A stretch of 64,000 bases of DNA, taken from positions 3,586,501 through 3,650,500 of the forward strand of contig JAZGTH010000035.1 in the NCBI GenBank assembly GCA_036877525.1, read 5' to 3'. Source of the stretch: Chromobotia macracanthus. Lineage: Eukaryota > Chordata > Actinopteri > Cypriniformes > Botiidae. A model generated the notes under the pieces. It saw only the letters and a list, made by a program, of their open reading frames with translations. It did not search any database and was not told the origin of the DNA. Positions within the stretch are counted from its first letter, which is position 1. Every line of letters begins with the position of its first letter. The position numbers and the translations under genes are program-made. This document shows positions 21,301 to 36,100 of the stretch, piece by piece.

Positions 21301-24300
21301 CGAGACGGCTACACTGAACCAGGTGAGCACAAGTAGACGTTTCCTACTGACACCTTGTTGTTATGGGACATATCAAAAGCTCATACCCTGCATAATAATG
21401 CTTTAGGCAGGTGGTATTAGGGGAGGAGACATTGACATTCCTTCGCTTATCGCCAAACCTTCGCTTATCGCACCAAATGGGGTAACACATGCTACTTTAT
21501 TTTGTAATATAAACATCTTATGTGCTGACAGGGTCTGCTGCTGACAGAGATCTCCAGAAAGTTCTTCAGCAGTTAGAGCCGCACATGTCATTCTTAGAGG
21601 AGCTCACCAAGATGGGTGGGGCCATGCGCACAGTTCTCACCATGACATTAACCAATCCGCAGACCTTTAAAGAACTGAGCATGGGTGAGTGTTACACCTG
21701 ACATGTTTGTCACTTCACTGACAAGAACTTGCATAATAAGTTTCTTGAGGGCTTTTTGTTTTTTTCCTATAAGTTTAAGATCATATTTTCATAGTTCATC
21801 AAGCTGTTTTATTTTAGAAGATCAAGGAAAATTAATGTTATGTCACCCTTAGGGTACACCTAAATATTTTCAGAAGTTGCTTTGGTTAGATTTCGTGTTA
21901 CCATGTTATCCCACACTCATAGGTCAAGATGAAAATGTTTATGCAAAGAAGAACTATGAGAAGTATTTGTCAGCGTTGAAGAGTTCAGGTCTGGTGTCAG
22001 TGGAGTTAAAGGGGGCAGGAGGAGCAGTGGCTGGGGCAACAGAATCTCCAGCAGGGGCTCTTGGTCTTCTGGGTAACACTGCTGCCTTTACAGGCCTTCG
22101 TTTGCCTTCTTTTGTTTATTGCAAAGAAGATTTATTGGGTAGTTCACACTAAAAAAAATTTTTTCCATTTTTTACTCACCCTCATGTTCTTCCAAACTTG
22201 TATGTCCTTTTCTGTTCTGTGGAACACAAAGGAAGATATTTTTAGCTTTTGTGGTTTTGTGTCCATACAATGAAAGTCAATGGGTGCCAGTGTTGTTTGG
22301 TTACCAATGTACTTACCATCTTTTGCTTAACTCCAAAACATAATCTTTTCTGTTCACCAGAAATGTCATACAGGTTTGGAATGACATGAGGGCAAGTAAT
22401 TGATGGATGATTTTTTTTGAGTGAACCTTCCCTTTGAGAAACTCAAACTGATAGTAACGTGGTGTCAGTTGTCTGCAACATGTTTGTAATTACAATAATA
22501 TTATTTTAGGAGCCACTGCTGCCGCCAATCTGGAGGACTCTAGCAAAGAGGTAGGCACACACCTAGATAAATATGTGACAAGTAACCAATCAAAACAAAC
22601 ACAGAGAAAGAAAGAACAGGTTTCCTTTTGGCACTTTGGTGTTATAAAGTGTTTGCCAGAAAAAATTGTCTGGTCATTAAGAATTGTTTTCATGTTTGGT
22701 TGACAGGAGGATCAGGATGGACTGCAGGGTGTGGGCCAAAGGAAACGAGTCAAGCTCAGTAACTGTACCAAAGGTGGATATAAAAATAGCCATAGTCACT
22801 ATGTATTTTCAATGTATGATGAAGAGATTTTTTTTTTTTAAAACACAGCATGCAAATTCAATTTGAATGAAATGATTAAGTGTTAATAAGCTTAATTTTT
22901 GATAAACTATTATATGAAACTTCATCTTTTCCCAAAATAATTTAGTAAGTTGCTCTTTTCCTGTTTTGTTAGATCCAGTTATTATGGACACCTTGAAACA
23001 TAAATGTTTTTTAGAAGAATTATTATTTTGGACTATCAAGTACGAATTTCCACAGAAGATGGTCACTTTTTTGCTCAACATGTTGCCAGATCAGGACTAC
23101 AAGGTATGTATTGCTAAAATGTTAATGTCAAACTGTAAATGTAAGCAGGGGGCCAAAATTAACATTTTTAGCCTACCTTTATCCAAAGTGGATAAATCGG
23201 TTTTGTGTAATTTTTAATTTAAATGGAAGAATTTTTCTTTTTTGGCATATTAGTAGCGAACAGTGTGGGTCATTGTGTCACATACCACATCATATGCAAG
23301 ATAAACACATAGAGTTCTGGAGAAATAAAGATCTGGGTGTCTCTTCAGGGAGAAGCTCAGAGAAGCACGTTTAATTATCATTGAAAGAATCCAAACGACT
23401 CCTGTGGGTTAATTTATTTAAAATTTGCTTTTTGACGAAACAGTCAGGAGACATGCGAAAAGCAAAAGAGATGTGCCGTTATCCACATTCCACCATATTT
23501 CAATATAGCACTCTGATCTTATTGTTTACATGGATATGCAACATAGCGATTGCTAAATAATGCTAAAATATTGAATTTTCACAAATGTATAATTTTTCTT
23601 CAGAAAACATGTATTAACCTATGAGAGACACATGGGTTACTTTTTTGATGGATAGATGCACTTTTTAGAGATTCAAAACACTGAACCCTGATCAATGCCA
23701 TTATAAGCTGGGAAGAGCTGTGTATTATTTAACATAACTTTGATTGTGTTCAGCTAAAGGAATAAGGTCATAAACATCTGGGATGGCATAAGGATGAGTA
23801 AAGTATGAGACAATTGTAATTCTGTGGTTGAGTTTTCCTTTTATTTTCATTCAGTGGACTTTGAGTTGTTCCTGTGTTTCCCCACTCTGTCTCACAGATC
23901 ACCTTCACTAAAACATTTGTTCAGCACTATGCCTTTATCATGAAGACTCTGATGAAGAGTCACGAGTCTGACACCATGTCCAACCGCATCGTTCACATCA
24001 GCGTTCAGCTGTTCAGTAATGAGGAGCTGGCGAGACACGTCACAGAAGAGTGCCAATTACTAGACATCATGGTCACTGTGCTACTCTACATGATGGAGAG
24101 CTGCCTTATCAAGAGTGAACTCCAAGGTAATGATGGGAGGCAAGGCAAGACATGGGACATGGCATACTTATGCTGGTTTTTAAAATATTGGTATGCATTA
24201 TGTATGCTGTGCAGGGTGTGTTTTCTGGGTGAAATTCTAATATTACAAAAATGTGCTGAATGCAATCAGAGCTTACTGTGTGGTATTGTGTATCCCACAA

Positions 24301-27145
24301 TGCACTTAGTCATTTCCAGTGTCACAAATGAACTAGATGTAATATTACTTTCCCTGTTGACTCGGTTATTTAAGAGACTGTAAAGTAAGAGTAGTTTTAC
24401 CCTCACCCCCGACATATAAAGGAGCTGTTGGATTAATTCTCTTGACTTGACTTAAGGGACCCTCGATTCAAATCCTGAATCCTGAAGTCTTGTTCCCTTG
24501 CTCTTACCCACTTTCCTGTCTACCCCTCTACTGTCTTTTTAGGAAAAACTAATAGCAAGTGGCCGTCTCTATTTTAAAAACAAATTAGGGTGTTTTTGAG
24601 GATCTGTTTTCTGTGTGTTTCTTGTAAGTGGGTGTGAGGACAGCTACAACAGTCTTTGTTCTTAAAGGGTATGTCTGTAGTTATTTTTGTTTTTTCGACC
24701 TGTGGTGTGACTACTGTCACTTCTTGTTAATGCAAAATGATTGATATTTACAACTGTTACTGGTAGCACAGCTTTGTAGTGCATCAGTCTAAACTTAAAT
24801 TTTTTTTTAACTAATTTTAAGTTTATTGCAAGGTAACATTTCTAGTTTTCTTTTAGGTTAAGTTTTGCAAATAATATTTATGCCTAAATTTCTGTTTACT
24901 AAAATCCGATAAAATGTTTTAATAGCTTAGTTTAAGTAAAAACTAAAGCTTAAACTGTTTTTGACCAGTTTAAGTTGCAGAAGGCACTAGAGATTTTGCC
25001 GCAGCTAAAGATTTAGCTGTGGGAGAGGAAGACTCCACTATAGATACACTGCATACACAGTTACAGTTTGGCTTTGTTTTGACTTAGAACGCACATTTTT
25101 CACAAGCCAGTCAAATTCTGATGAAATCATATCCTACGTTTCTTACCTGTTGCTTGTTAAATGTTCCATTTCGATCTGAGTATGGAATTAAATGGGTTGT
25201 CAGTCAAAGGTTGTTTGCAAATGTCTTTTGATCTGTGTTTATCTCACAGATGAGGAGAATAATCGTCATGTGGTTGTGAACTGTGGTGAAGCTCTGCTGA
25301 AGAATAACACCTATTGGCCTTTAGTTAGTGATTTTATTAATATTCTTTCACACCAAAGTGTGGCCAAGCGCTTCCTGGAGGATCATTCTCTGCTGGTGCT
25401 CTGGATGAGTTTTGTCTCCTTCTTCCAAGGTAAGTAGTTTGATTTTCCAGGATGGTTTTAATTCTGACAGTTTTTTTAAGAATAACATCAAGATTAAATC
25501 CATTTGTATGAGTTCCTACAAATGGAACGAGGGGTCTTGGTGAATTTTAAATTGTAAAAGTCACAGCAAGAGTTGTGGCTAATTCTATTCACAATATCCT
25601 TTCGCTAGAAACTGTTGTCCCTGAGGCATGATTGTGATCATTTAATGTTTTAAACGGACAGCCTTAGTTAAAACCTACCTCAGTGAATGATTGAGTCTGA
25701 TGTTTTCAGGGTTATTATAGTTAACTGAAACTCTATATAGAGTTTATATTAGTTTATATTATAGTTAACTGAAACTAAAATTTAATTTCTAAAAATAGCC
25801 ATACAAAAGAAAATAAAATGAACACCTACATTTAATACATACAGCACAATGCACAACTAACTAAAATGAAAATATCATTTTTTTTTTGTTTTTATATATT
25901 TGTATGTAATTTAGTCCTCTGTATTAACTCTGTTAACTGAAACAGAAATAAAAGTAAAAGCTAAATTATATTAGACTAAAAAAAAAAATAATCAAACAAA
26001 ACTAAATAATTTGAAATTCAAAACAAAAATTAAAACTAAATTTAAAATTCCAATCTTTAATAACCTTGGATGTTTGTATATTTTACTGTGTCAGGAATTA
26101 ATCTGAACAAGCGAGAACTGAATGAGCATGTGGAGTTTGAGTCTCAGACGTATTACGCAGCGTTTGCAGCTGAACTGGAGGCTTGTGCTCAGCCCATGTG
26201 GGGTCTTCTGACCCACTGCAAATTTAAAGTGAGAACACACTCATCTGTGCATTCATGACACACGTTCAACCCAACGCCTGATATAAGGGGTGCATTGGAT
26301 GCCTATTTTCCACAAGTTGGTATGATTCTTAACGATCTTCATGAAATTTTCCTCGTTAAAAACAGGAACATTTTCCTTGTTAAAAACAGCTCTGTTCATA
26401 GCAACCTGTTTCTTTAAATGATAATGAGCCTTTACAGCCGAACACAGAGCTGGTTGCATGCCAGGATCACCTTGTCCAATTCTTCGCTACCTTTGAACAA
26501 ATCGGGTGGGAAGGGGGTGTTCTATAGCCATATAAGGAGACTCTGTAAGTGGCTTGGAAGTGGTGGTATTCAAACAGCTAGCTATCCACATAGAAACTGG
26601 CTTCAAATTGCAACAGCTCATAGGATGACGTAGTTTCAGACTCTTGAAGATATGCCAAAAAACAATAAATGCAAAAAAAGCAAAAAAAAAAAAAAAAAGT
26701 GAAAATTTCATCCGATGTGCCCTTTAAAACATGCTCTTTTAACTTGTTGCACGGCAGCAGTGTTATTGTGAATCAATTTTTTTTTTTGAAGTTTGTAGAT
26801 ATGGTTGCTATAATACAGTTGTGGTATATTTATGTGTTGACTCTTGAATTCTTCCTATTTCTGTGAAATTTCAAAGCAAAAACAGACTTCATTAGTGTTT
26901 GTTGCTCTTACAAATGAGCTGAATTGTGCTGGTTTTCAGGAGACTCATGAGTATACTAAGACCGTGGTGCGGTATTGTCTGGAAACCCTGCAGATGTGGT
27001 TTGATGCCATTGGCTTTGTAGATGAGGTACAGTATTGGTGCTTACATTGACTGTTTATAACAATACAAATCACACTTGTGAGTTATCTCATCTCTCTCTC
27101 TCTCCCTCTCTCCCTCTCTCCCTCTCTCCCTCTCTCCCTCTCTCC

Positions 27146-27180
<35 letters not shown>

Positions 27181-30100
27181 CCCCCCCCCCTCTCTGTAAC
27201 AGCCTGCACTCAACCAGCTCACCTTTCATTTACCTCTTCACCGGTATTACGCCATGTTCCTCAGCAAGGTAATCCTGACAGTCTCACATGCTCAGAACCC
27301 TGTCCCACATATGGCATGTGTGCGCTGGCATGTGGGGTAGTTCATCCATGAAAATTTGCCCATAAATTACTTGCCCTTCTTTTAGCCGGACAGAATAAGA
27401 GTTATATTAAATAATGCTCTGGCTCTTTCCATCTTTATAATGGCAGTGAATGAGACAGAGATTTTTAAGGTCCAAAAAGTGCATCCATCATTAAAGTAAT
27501 CTATAATCCAGGGGGTTAATGTTCTCTGAATTAAAACAATGCATTTGTGAAAGAAAACTATTACTATTTTGTGTGCAATAAGCGATTGATATACTGCATG
27601 TGTGAATGTAAACACAACTGTATGAAATACAACACTGAACATGGTGGCACACGAGTCTTATTGGTTCTTGCGTGTCTCATGACTAGCGTTGTTATGTGAC
27701 ATGCAGTCATGAGGCGTGAAAACCAATAAACCACACAAAAAAGAAAATATTTTTTTTTTATTTATTTTGGTCCTTTCATGCCTTTATTGGAAAGATGGCC
27801 TGGGTAAAAGACCTCGAGCAGGGAATTGAACTCGCGTCATCGGAGTGCTGTCCATTTGTGATTACTTGAAATGGATGTAAATGGGGTCTAAGTGTTTGGA
27901 ATTGCATATCCAATATATTCTTATGCATGTTGTTTTAATTAAACAGTATGAGGTGTAATAAGAGACTTGAGGTCAGGCTGTCTTGTAAATATAGTGATGA
28001 TGAAAGGGTTAACATCACTCTTTAGTTACTATATTTACAATAATACATAAAATGTTTTACAAATATACAAAAATAATTACGCCTTTTGGCGTAAAGACAG
28101 TTTAAATCTGAATGTGCTGGATTATTTTGCAGGGAGTGAAGTGTCAGGGTCTGGATCTGGACAGCTTGCTTCCTGATCAGGAGATGCTGATGAAGATCAT
28201 GGTTCATCCCCTTCAGATTCAGGTAATGCACAGCAGAGAGTAGAGAGTTTAACAGATCAGTGGAAGATATTAAGCTGTTAACAAGCACCTTGAATAACAA
28301 TCTGTTAAAAACCACTGGTTGTGTTTAATTTACATCACGCAAGATGATGTGCCTACTAATGCTGTGTGTATAAACTTTAGTGGTGCATTTGTTCAAGGTG
28401 CTAAAACGCTTCAGTTCTGCAAATAGGTGCATGTTATTGTGGTGTTTTTTTTCTCAAAATACGGTTAGATGGCTTTTTTACCAATTTTTCTTCAATTTTT
28501 CTTAAACTTGCTTTGAACATGACGTAAGTAGGAAAAAGACTTGCATTATTACCGTTTTACATTATATAAGAGTGGTTGCTTACTAACTGTTGCTCACAAC
28601 ATGTTCTGTATTTTTAGGGTGAAGTCACCCAACCTGTTCATATTACATCTGCTTTACGACCTTCTACCCAGTGACAGATTAATTTATGCCAAAGTACCAT
28701 ATAATTTCATTAACCTGATGTGTCCTGACATTAATGTGATTGATTTTCATTGTACAATGTTGTTTGTAAATGAGACATCAGTTGATGTGTGTGCATATGC
28801 AGGCAAGCCTGTCTGAGATTCACAGTAACATGTGGGTGAGAAATGGACTGCAGATCAAAGGTCAGGCGATGACCTACGTCCAGTCCCACTTCTGTAACTC
28901 TATGATTGACCCGGACATTTATCTCCTGCAGGTACTGACCCATCACTCACTCTTTTTACACTTCAGGTGTTAATTTTGAGCCCTGTTTGTTTTCTTTTAA
29001 GGCATTAGTCAAAGATTTCATTTTTTTGGTATGACTTCAGCATTTTAAAATTTTTAATCTTTTTGAATCCTCTTATTTCCTTCTTTGCTGTATTGCAGGT
29101 TTGTGCGTCTCGACTGGATCCAGATTATTTTATTTCCTCTGTCTTTGAGAGGTACTGCAGCTGTCCTCACTGAGCATGCTTTATTTTCTTTCACATTTAT
29201 TCACAGAAATTGTCACAAGCACCATCACTCAGTAACGGCCACTAAACATTGTTATGTGTTTGTCAGGTTTAAGGTTGTGGATTTACTGACGATGGCATCT
29301 CTACATCAGAACGCTGTGCTGGACTCAGAGCAGGAGAGACCCATGCTGGAGGGGGCGCTCACCTTCCTGGTCATTCTCTGCAGTCTCAGAATACATTTAG
29401 GTTCATAATCAGCAACTTACACAATACACATGCTATGCAGAAGATTTTTGTGATTGGTGAATCTGTATAAACTGGCACTAAATGGAAAGGTCACTGAAAA
29501 TGAAATGTTTGTTGTTCACCCTTGTATGACTTTCCTCTGTGTAAGACAAAGCTGTTTTTGAAAAATTTATCTGCTGTTTATTTCATACAGTAGAATTCAA
29601 TGGGGATCAAAAAATTAAAATGTATATCCAGGTGACTGGTTTGTTCTATGTTTATTCCAGGTAATATATTTGGAGCTTGATAGTTTTGATGCCTGTTGAC
29701 CTCTGTTGTATGAAAAGAAACCGCTCTAACGTCATCAGAAATTTTATTTTGTGTTCCATAGAAGTTGGTTATTGATATTTGTTTAAATGGTATGATGGCG
29801 AGTAAATGATTAGTTTTAATTTTTGGGTAATGTTTGGGTAATTGTTCATGGTGTTGAAGTTGTTTGTTTAGGGCTGATAATCAGCATATTGTTTTGAGCT
29901 CTTGTATGTCTCTCTGCAGGAATGTCTGATGAGGAGATTTTAAGAGCCGAGATGGTTTCACAGTTGTGTATGAATGACCGTACCCATAGTTCCTTGCTGG
30001 ATCTTGTATCCTTTCACCATAAAACTAAAATGTTTCACCAAGTTCTGCAGTTCTGAGCTTTGATTGTGTTTTTGTGACATGTTATGAGACTGAAAACTCC

Positions 30101-33100
30101 AGTCCAGAGTATGGGGGAGAATAGTTACAAAAACAAAATTTTGAAAAACAAAAATTTAATTTCATAAAATTTAATTTTTAAAATCATTTTATGTAATTAT
30201 AATAATGAAAAGCAAATGATCAGACCATTCTTTTAGATTTTCTGATTATTAGTAATAAATATATACAAAGCATTACATTACATGGGCTTTTTAACTCTTT
30301 ATTGCAATAATATTTTGATTGTTAAAGACACAGGATCATTAGTTCTGGGTTTAAGTTTGGCCTTGACTGTAGGTGTAGATCCCAGAGAATCCCAACCCCA
30401 AGAGCGGTGTATTACCTGGCAGCTGTAATTTTGAGGAGATGTTGTCTGCTGTAGCTGATTTTAAAGCTCCAGTGTTTGAACTTGGAGGATCTATGCAACA
30501 GGGCATGTACACACCTAAAGGTGAGACAGACCTGTGTGATCCAAGGACTGTTATCTTAACCTGCTTTGAAACATGAAACCTTGTGCACCAGATTTTAGAG
30601 CTTGGTTTTATTCCATTGCCATATTCCAATAAAAACAATGCATGAGGGTGACCGTACTTTCACAACCTCTAGATGGTGCTGTGGGTCCATGATTACGTTT
30701 CTCAGCAGTGAGATCCAGTTGTTTGCTTTCTGTATATTTGTATTTGTATATGTCTTTATTTCCTCTGTTACCTAATGTAGGACGTAACCCAGCAATTATC
30801 TGTAGATTTCTGTATGTTCGTCTCTAAATGTGATTCATTGTCTGGTCTTAACTGTGGCCTAAGTGTGCTTGTGTTATAGAATAAATGTGGGTTTACATGT
30901 TTGTGCCTGTGTGTCTGTCCATTCACATGTCCAGTCCATTCACTGTAGTAGTGAAATGTTTATTTATATATTTTTAAGCATTCAGATTTATGACACTGTA
31001 GTTAAGCAGGGTTGGGATAATTCAGTTATATTTTATAGTGCACACCACATGGTGGCAGACTAATGCTGTTTTTAACACTTGTAACTTGCACTCACCTTTT
31101 TTGTTTGTGTCTTTTTCAGCTGACGTGTGGGAGGAGGAGTTTGACCCTATCATGGTGATTCTACGCACAGTGTACCGCAGAGATTTGCAGTCAGCTATGG
31201 ATCGGTATGCAGCATTGTAAGTCTCTAAAGACCTTCCCATTCCTTCACTCACTCATTCACTCTGTGTACTCAACTCACTCACTCCTTTATTCACTCACTC
31301 CTTTATTGACTCATTTATTCAGATGTCTGGCATCTTTATTACAAACCCTGCAGAGTTGGAACTGTTAATATGAACCTGTGTTCACAACTTACCTTTCCTG
31401 TGTAATGTGACTTATTTCTGAAATTTTGAAAAAACAAAAGTAGGGTGGGGCTTGATTGGATGAAGTTTAAGATCATTTAATTATCATTACAATTTACAAA
31501 TTTACATTACAGGAAGGAAAATTATGTTGAAAACAGCTTCGGTCTGAACCTCGCTGAAATTTAACCATTGATCATCCTGAAACCAAACTCGCACATGGAG
31601 TAAATTGCTCTGTTTGTTGTGCTGTTCATCCTGAGCTTTAGAATCCACCTGAATAGTGAATTATGTTCAGGGTCACTCCTTTATCCTTCTGTGGCGAAGG
31701 TGTTCATGTAGAGACTTAGGCTCATGATAGTGTTTCAGGTGGAGTGATGTAATGGACAGTCAATACATCATATATCTAATACACCAGCAGGTTAAAACAG
31801 AAATTTTCTGTTCATCTCAGCAAGATATTTAACAGCCCCAACACTGTAGTTAAATATTATTCTTCCACTATTCACTTATGTACAATGCATATAAAATGTA
31901 TCAATTTAACAAATAAGCTAGGCTAACACTAGGCTAAAAAATGTTTTATATAATAATAAATGTCAGCCAAACAGTAAAATGGCTTTTCAAAGGCAGGTTT
32001 TTAAAGGCAGAAATGTATGTGAATGAATTACAAATGTATGTAATTCAATAGCCTGCTTAAGTCTTGACCCTGTAAGCAACATCAACCTGAACTGAGCAGT
32101 TGAATGATGACTGCCTGTACGTGGTTGTCAGGGGAACATACTGCACGTAATTGTGCTTGTGTCAGTTTGTGAATTTGTTTGGGTTGTCCTTGTGTCTGGC
32201 TGCAGGATGATGGATTATCTGCCAAGAGGACAAAATATTTTATAGCCCATGGCCCTCTTCACATTAATGGAGCCAATTATGTCATTGTTACATTAACATA
32301 ACTTTGCAGTTATGACTGATACATTTTTAGGTGTGGCCCACAATAATAATTTGGTTGGTATCTTGAGAATAACCAAACTTCACAAAACATGGATATCAGG
32401 ACATTCTGTGAAGAAACATTTCATCATTGTCTAATTCTAGGGGATGCTATAATAAAACTTTTGGAGCTATATTTTTGGCCAATAAAACATAGCGTAACAT
32501 GTTTCCAATTCATCCAAACCCACTTAATTATATTTAAAATAATATTTTGTTACACTCAGAAATATGTAATGTTACAGCGCTTTCTCGTGGTTTACATCAG
32601 CCAATTCTTTTAACATTTATTTTAAAATTGTTATGTACAGCATGCAATTATGTTATGTAATTTTCTGATTGCATAACATACTTGTTTTGTAGTTTGAAGC
32701 AATCAGGCATTCATACGGGTAACCCCTGGCCACCCTATAAGGAGAGGACCCCTCTGCATCCATGTTATAGAGGACTGGTGCGCTTGCTACACTGCAAAAC
32801 TCTACATATTGTCATCTTTACACTGCTTTATAAGGTGAATAAAACAAACTAGTGAAGACGTGAGTGGTTAATTTTACAGGATATTGTGAGCTTCAGTTTA
32901 AACTTTATATCTAGGTTTGTGCTCACCAGCACAGTCCCGTTACTAGCACTATTAAATAAATTAACTAAATGAATGTTTTCATTTCAGATCAGATAAACAG
33001 TAATTTCTTCTCACCTTTTATGACCTAACAAAATGCTGTTTTATGTGTTTCTGTTTTTATAGATCTGGATGGATCATCAGAACATGTCTGAGCATGTGTT

Positions 33101-36100
33101 GTGTATGGTGCTGTACCTTATAGAACTAGGACTTGATAACCAGGTTCAGGATAGCATAGTGGAAGAGGTGCGCTTTTGTTATTTTTAGTCTCAGCCTCAG
33201 GTAGATTTCTGTAAGTCTCAGCCTCAGAAAACACACCTACTGATCATTTTTGTTTTACGTAAAAACATAGCCAATAATAAAATATTTTTAACAACTGCCT
33301 AGCTAACATATAAGCTACGTTATTAATGCTTTAACTGCATAAACAATCAATTTAGATTTGTGTAATAAGTTAATGGACAAATATTTTCTAGTGCAATGTC
33401 TGTATAAAAAATCTCTGTCTGCTGTGTGTTAATATTTTCACAAGACACTGTGTCTGAGTTTGAATTTTAATTTGTCTTGCACAAGGACATTTAAATGGTC
33501 AAAAACCCTGAAGTAAAGTAGTCTACCCTAGAACAGCCTGAAATTCTTAATACAAAGTTTACAGGCATGCAGAATCTTTGTGTTGTATTGTGCAGACTGC
33601 TGCTCTGTTGTTTTTGAGGAGACACTTTGTTGAACTGGTGTATTATTCAGTGTGATGTGAGTGAGGATAGGGAGGTGTGGCTTAAGGTAGCAGAGAGCAT
33701 TTATTTTAAAGAAAGTGAATAGCAAATTTGAGGAGAGGTGAGCTCTGTATTTAACGGCAGCAGTGACAAGGCCTCATTAAACACTGCTTATCGATTGTCG
33801 TAATATTGTGCCTCATCCACGCTTCTGTCAGAAAGCCGGCTGCAGTATGGCAATCAAAGGAATAGCTAGGCTCACTTCATAACCTACTGTCTTGGATTGT
33901 AATGGTAAAAATCTGACTCTGCAAAACTAAGGTCTAGTACTTTGCGGTTGTTCCTAAGTCCTAACAAACCTGTAGACTACAGTCTGTTTTCTCTGTTAGA
34001 TGTTGATTTATCAATTCAGGTTAGAACCAAACACAGTCTGGCTTGGGAACTTGTGAGGTTGAAATCAGAAATTTCAGCAGAGGTTTACAGGATATTTAGT
34101 GGTTTATCAGATTGTTCTCTGCCGTGTGGGGATATAGCTGTCTCCCTCTTTTGTCACAGGAGCCATGCATTGAAGAGCACTGTCATGACAGCTGGTTTCC
34201 AGGCACAAGCCTGCTTTCTAACCTTCATCATGTCATCAACTTTGTGCGGGTTCGAGTGCCAGAGACAGCCCCAGAGGTAGAGAGAAAGAGAGAGAGGGAA
34301 AGAGAGAAAGAGATTCCACCCAGCACCAGCTCGGTGAACACCACCTTTGGGCAGGTGAGTCATGCACTGCTCAGGGCCATTTGAATGTAAAGGATTTGTT
34401 GACAACAGATTAAGAAAACCGCATTGAGTTGTATAGGTTGATCTATATCCTGTTCTGTTGATGACATCACGCTTATTTCACAGAGTTCCAGAAGGCTGAC
34501 AGGAAATTGGAGAGAGGTAGAGGGATATAGGAATGTTTTAAAATTGATATGGAATAATTCTGTTTTGAATAACCAAGTATGGAATAATCTGAAATGGGAT
34601 ATCTGCACTGTTTTGGTGTTTTAAAAGACCTATTGCTCCTTTTCAGTGTTACTAATTAGTATTACTAATTTTTGGAAACCAAAAACAAAAACTCTAAATG
34701 CATGTGCTAGTAATCTTGAAATGTAGTCATTGTAGATGCTGGTCTGTAATTGTCCAGACTGTTTTGTCTTTAAAAAATACCATTTTCAATGAAGTATTCT
34801 AGTATTTCTTGTATTCAGGGTTTCTGTATGATGATCACACCACACTTGCTTGATTTGGTGGACACATGTTTACCTATAGGAATAATTAAAAGTAAACTGC
34901 TTCACTGTTTGCTTTTTAAAAATAAATGTGTGTAGGTTGGCAAAAAAGCTTTGAATTGTATTGAAACTATTCCATCATGATCTCAGGATATTTGTAACAC
35001 CTGAATATTTCTTTCTTTAAGGCCCTCAAAGAAGATTTTAATTTGGAATTGAAAACATATTCATCATAAAGAACACATCATATTAAATGTTTAGAGCATT
35101 TTTAATAATGTACATTTTAATGTTTTTTTGAATAAGTGGAAAACAATTACATCATTGGCCCACTAATAGGTTATTGCACTAAAAATAAGCACTGGTCCTT
35201 AAAAAGTACCTTGTGGTACCTTTTAGTTTTCTGTGCATTTGGTGTGTAAGTTTTTGTTTTTTTGTCCATTAATCTGTACAGTTTTATTCCTCCTGCTTGG
35301 TTTGTTGTGTCCTGTATTGGGTGAATGTGTTCTTTCTGTTTGTGATTCAGTCTGTGTATTTTTAGACTAGCTCAAAGACGAGTGTAAGTGGGGGAAGAGT
35401 CTTAACCGCACGTGTTTTTTGTGATGTATGGCTATATAATAGGTCTTGATCTCAGTGGTCAGAGCAGTTCAGTGCTCGTCATTAAATATTCATTCAGCTC
35501 AGTGAGTTGCGCATGCAGATTAATCACACTGTTGACAAGTGACACATTCAATAAGCGTTAGTTCTTCATTTGTGTAATTGAAAAGCTCTTCTTTGATGTC
35601 AGTCAAGATTCTGCTAAATGTGGTCAGGTACATCATAAATAACTTTAAAGCAGAGTAAAGCATGTCTATTTCCAAGCCCTTCTATTACACAGAAGAAAGT
35701 GTTTGAGATCCTTGTGTGGTTTTATTTCTTTTGCTCTGTTTCCACTATTGGGCAGCAGATGTTGCTAGCTAATAACTGTTTCCTATAAGACACAACGCTG
35801 TCTTCCTCCATGGGCACTACGCAGCTAGAAAGTTTAATCCTTCATTGAGCCTAATATAAAGACTTTTAGAGTCTTATTGGAATTATTTGTTTACTAAAAT
35901 TTGAAATAACATACAAATAATTATTAGCACCTAGAAAACCAACATAAAATAAAGACATCTGAACCTCTAAGCTCTGCCTATTTTGCCAATCTTCACAAAA
36001 ATTGTTTCAGATCATTTTTAATCAAATTTAAAAGTAATCAGATTTTTGAATTAATACTAATTTGATGATAACAGTATATGAGATTGTATTTTGGAAAAGA

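Larger units (their letters stand above)
23104..25249. other. ubr3: ubr3 introns 7 and 8 (around exon 8)
   Basis: AT-rich intron sequence. The only recognisable feature is a SINE-like tail at 24455-24550. The stretch 23265-23520 is richer in ordered sequence and may be an unclassified repeat. ORFs running out of exons 7 and 8 are intron read-through. Confidence 0.4.
30006..34159. other. ubr3: ubr3 introns 17-21 (exons 18-21 excluded)
   Basis: Apart from the listed exons I see AT-rich intron sequence only. A CACTCACTC-type simple repeat lies at about 31242-31320. No recognisable mobile-element protein. Confidence 0.4.

Noticed and set aside
23874..24383. Single 169-codon ORF through exon 8
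   Set aside because: Only 23898-24126 is coding; the rest reads into introns, as phase and homology with UBR3 show.
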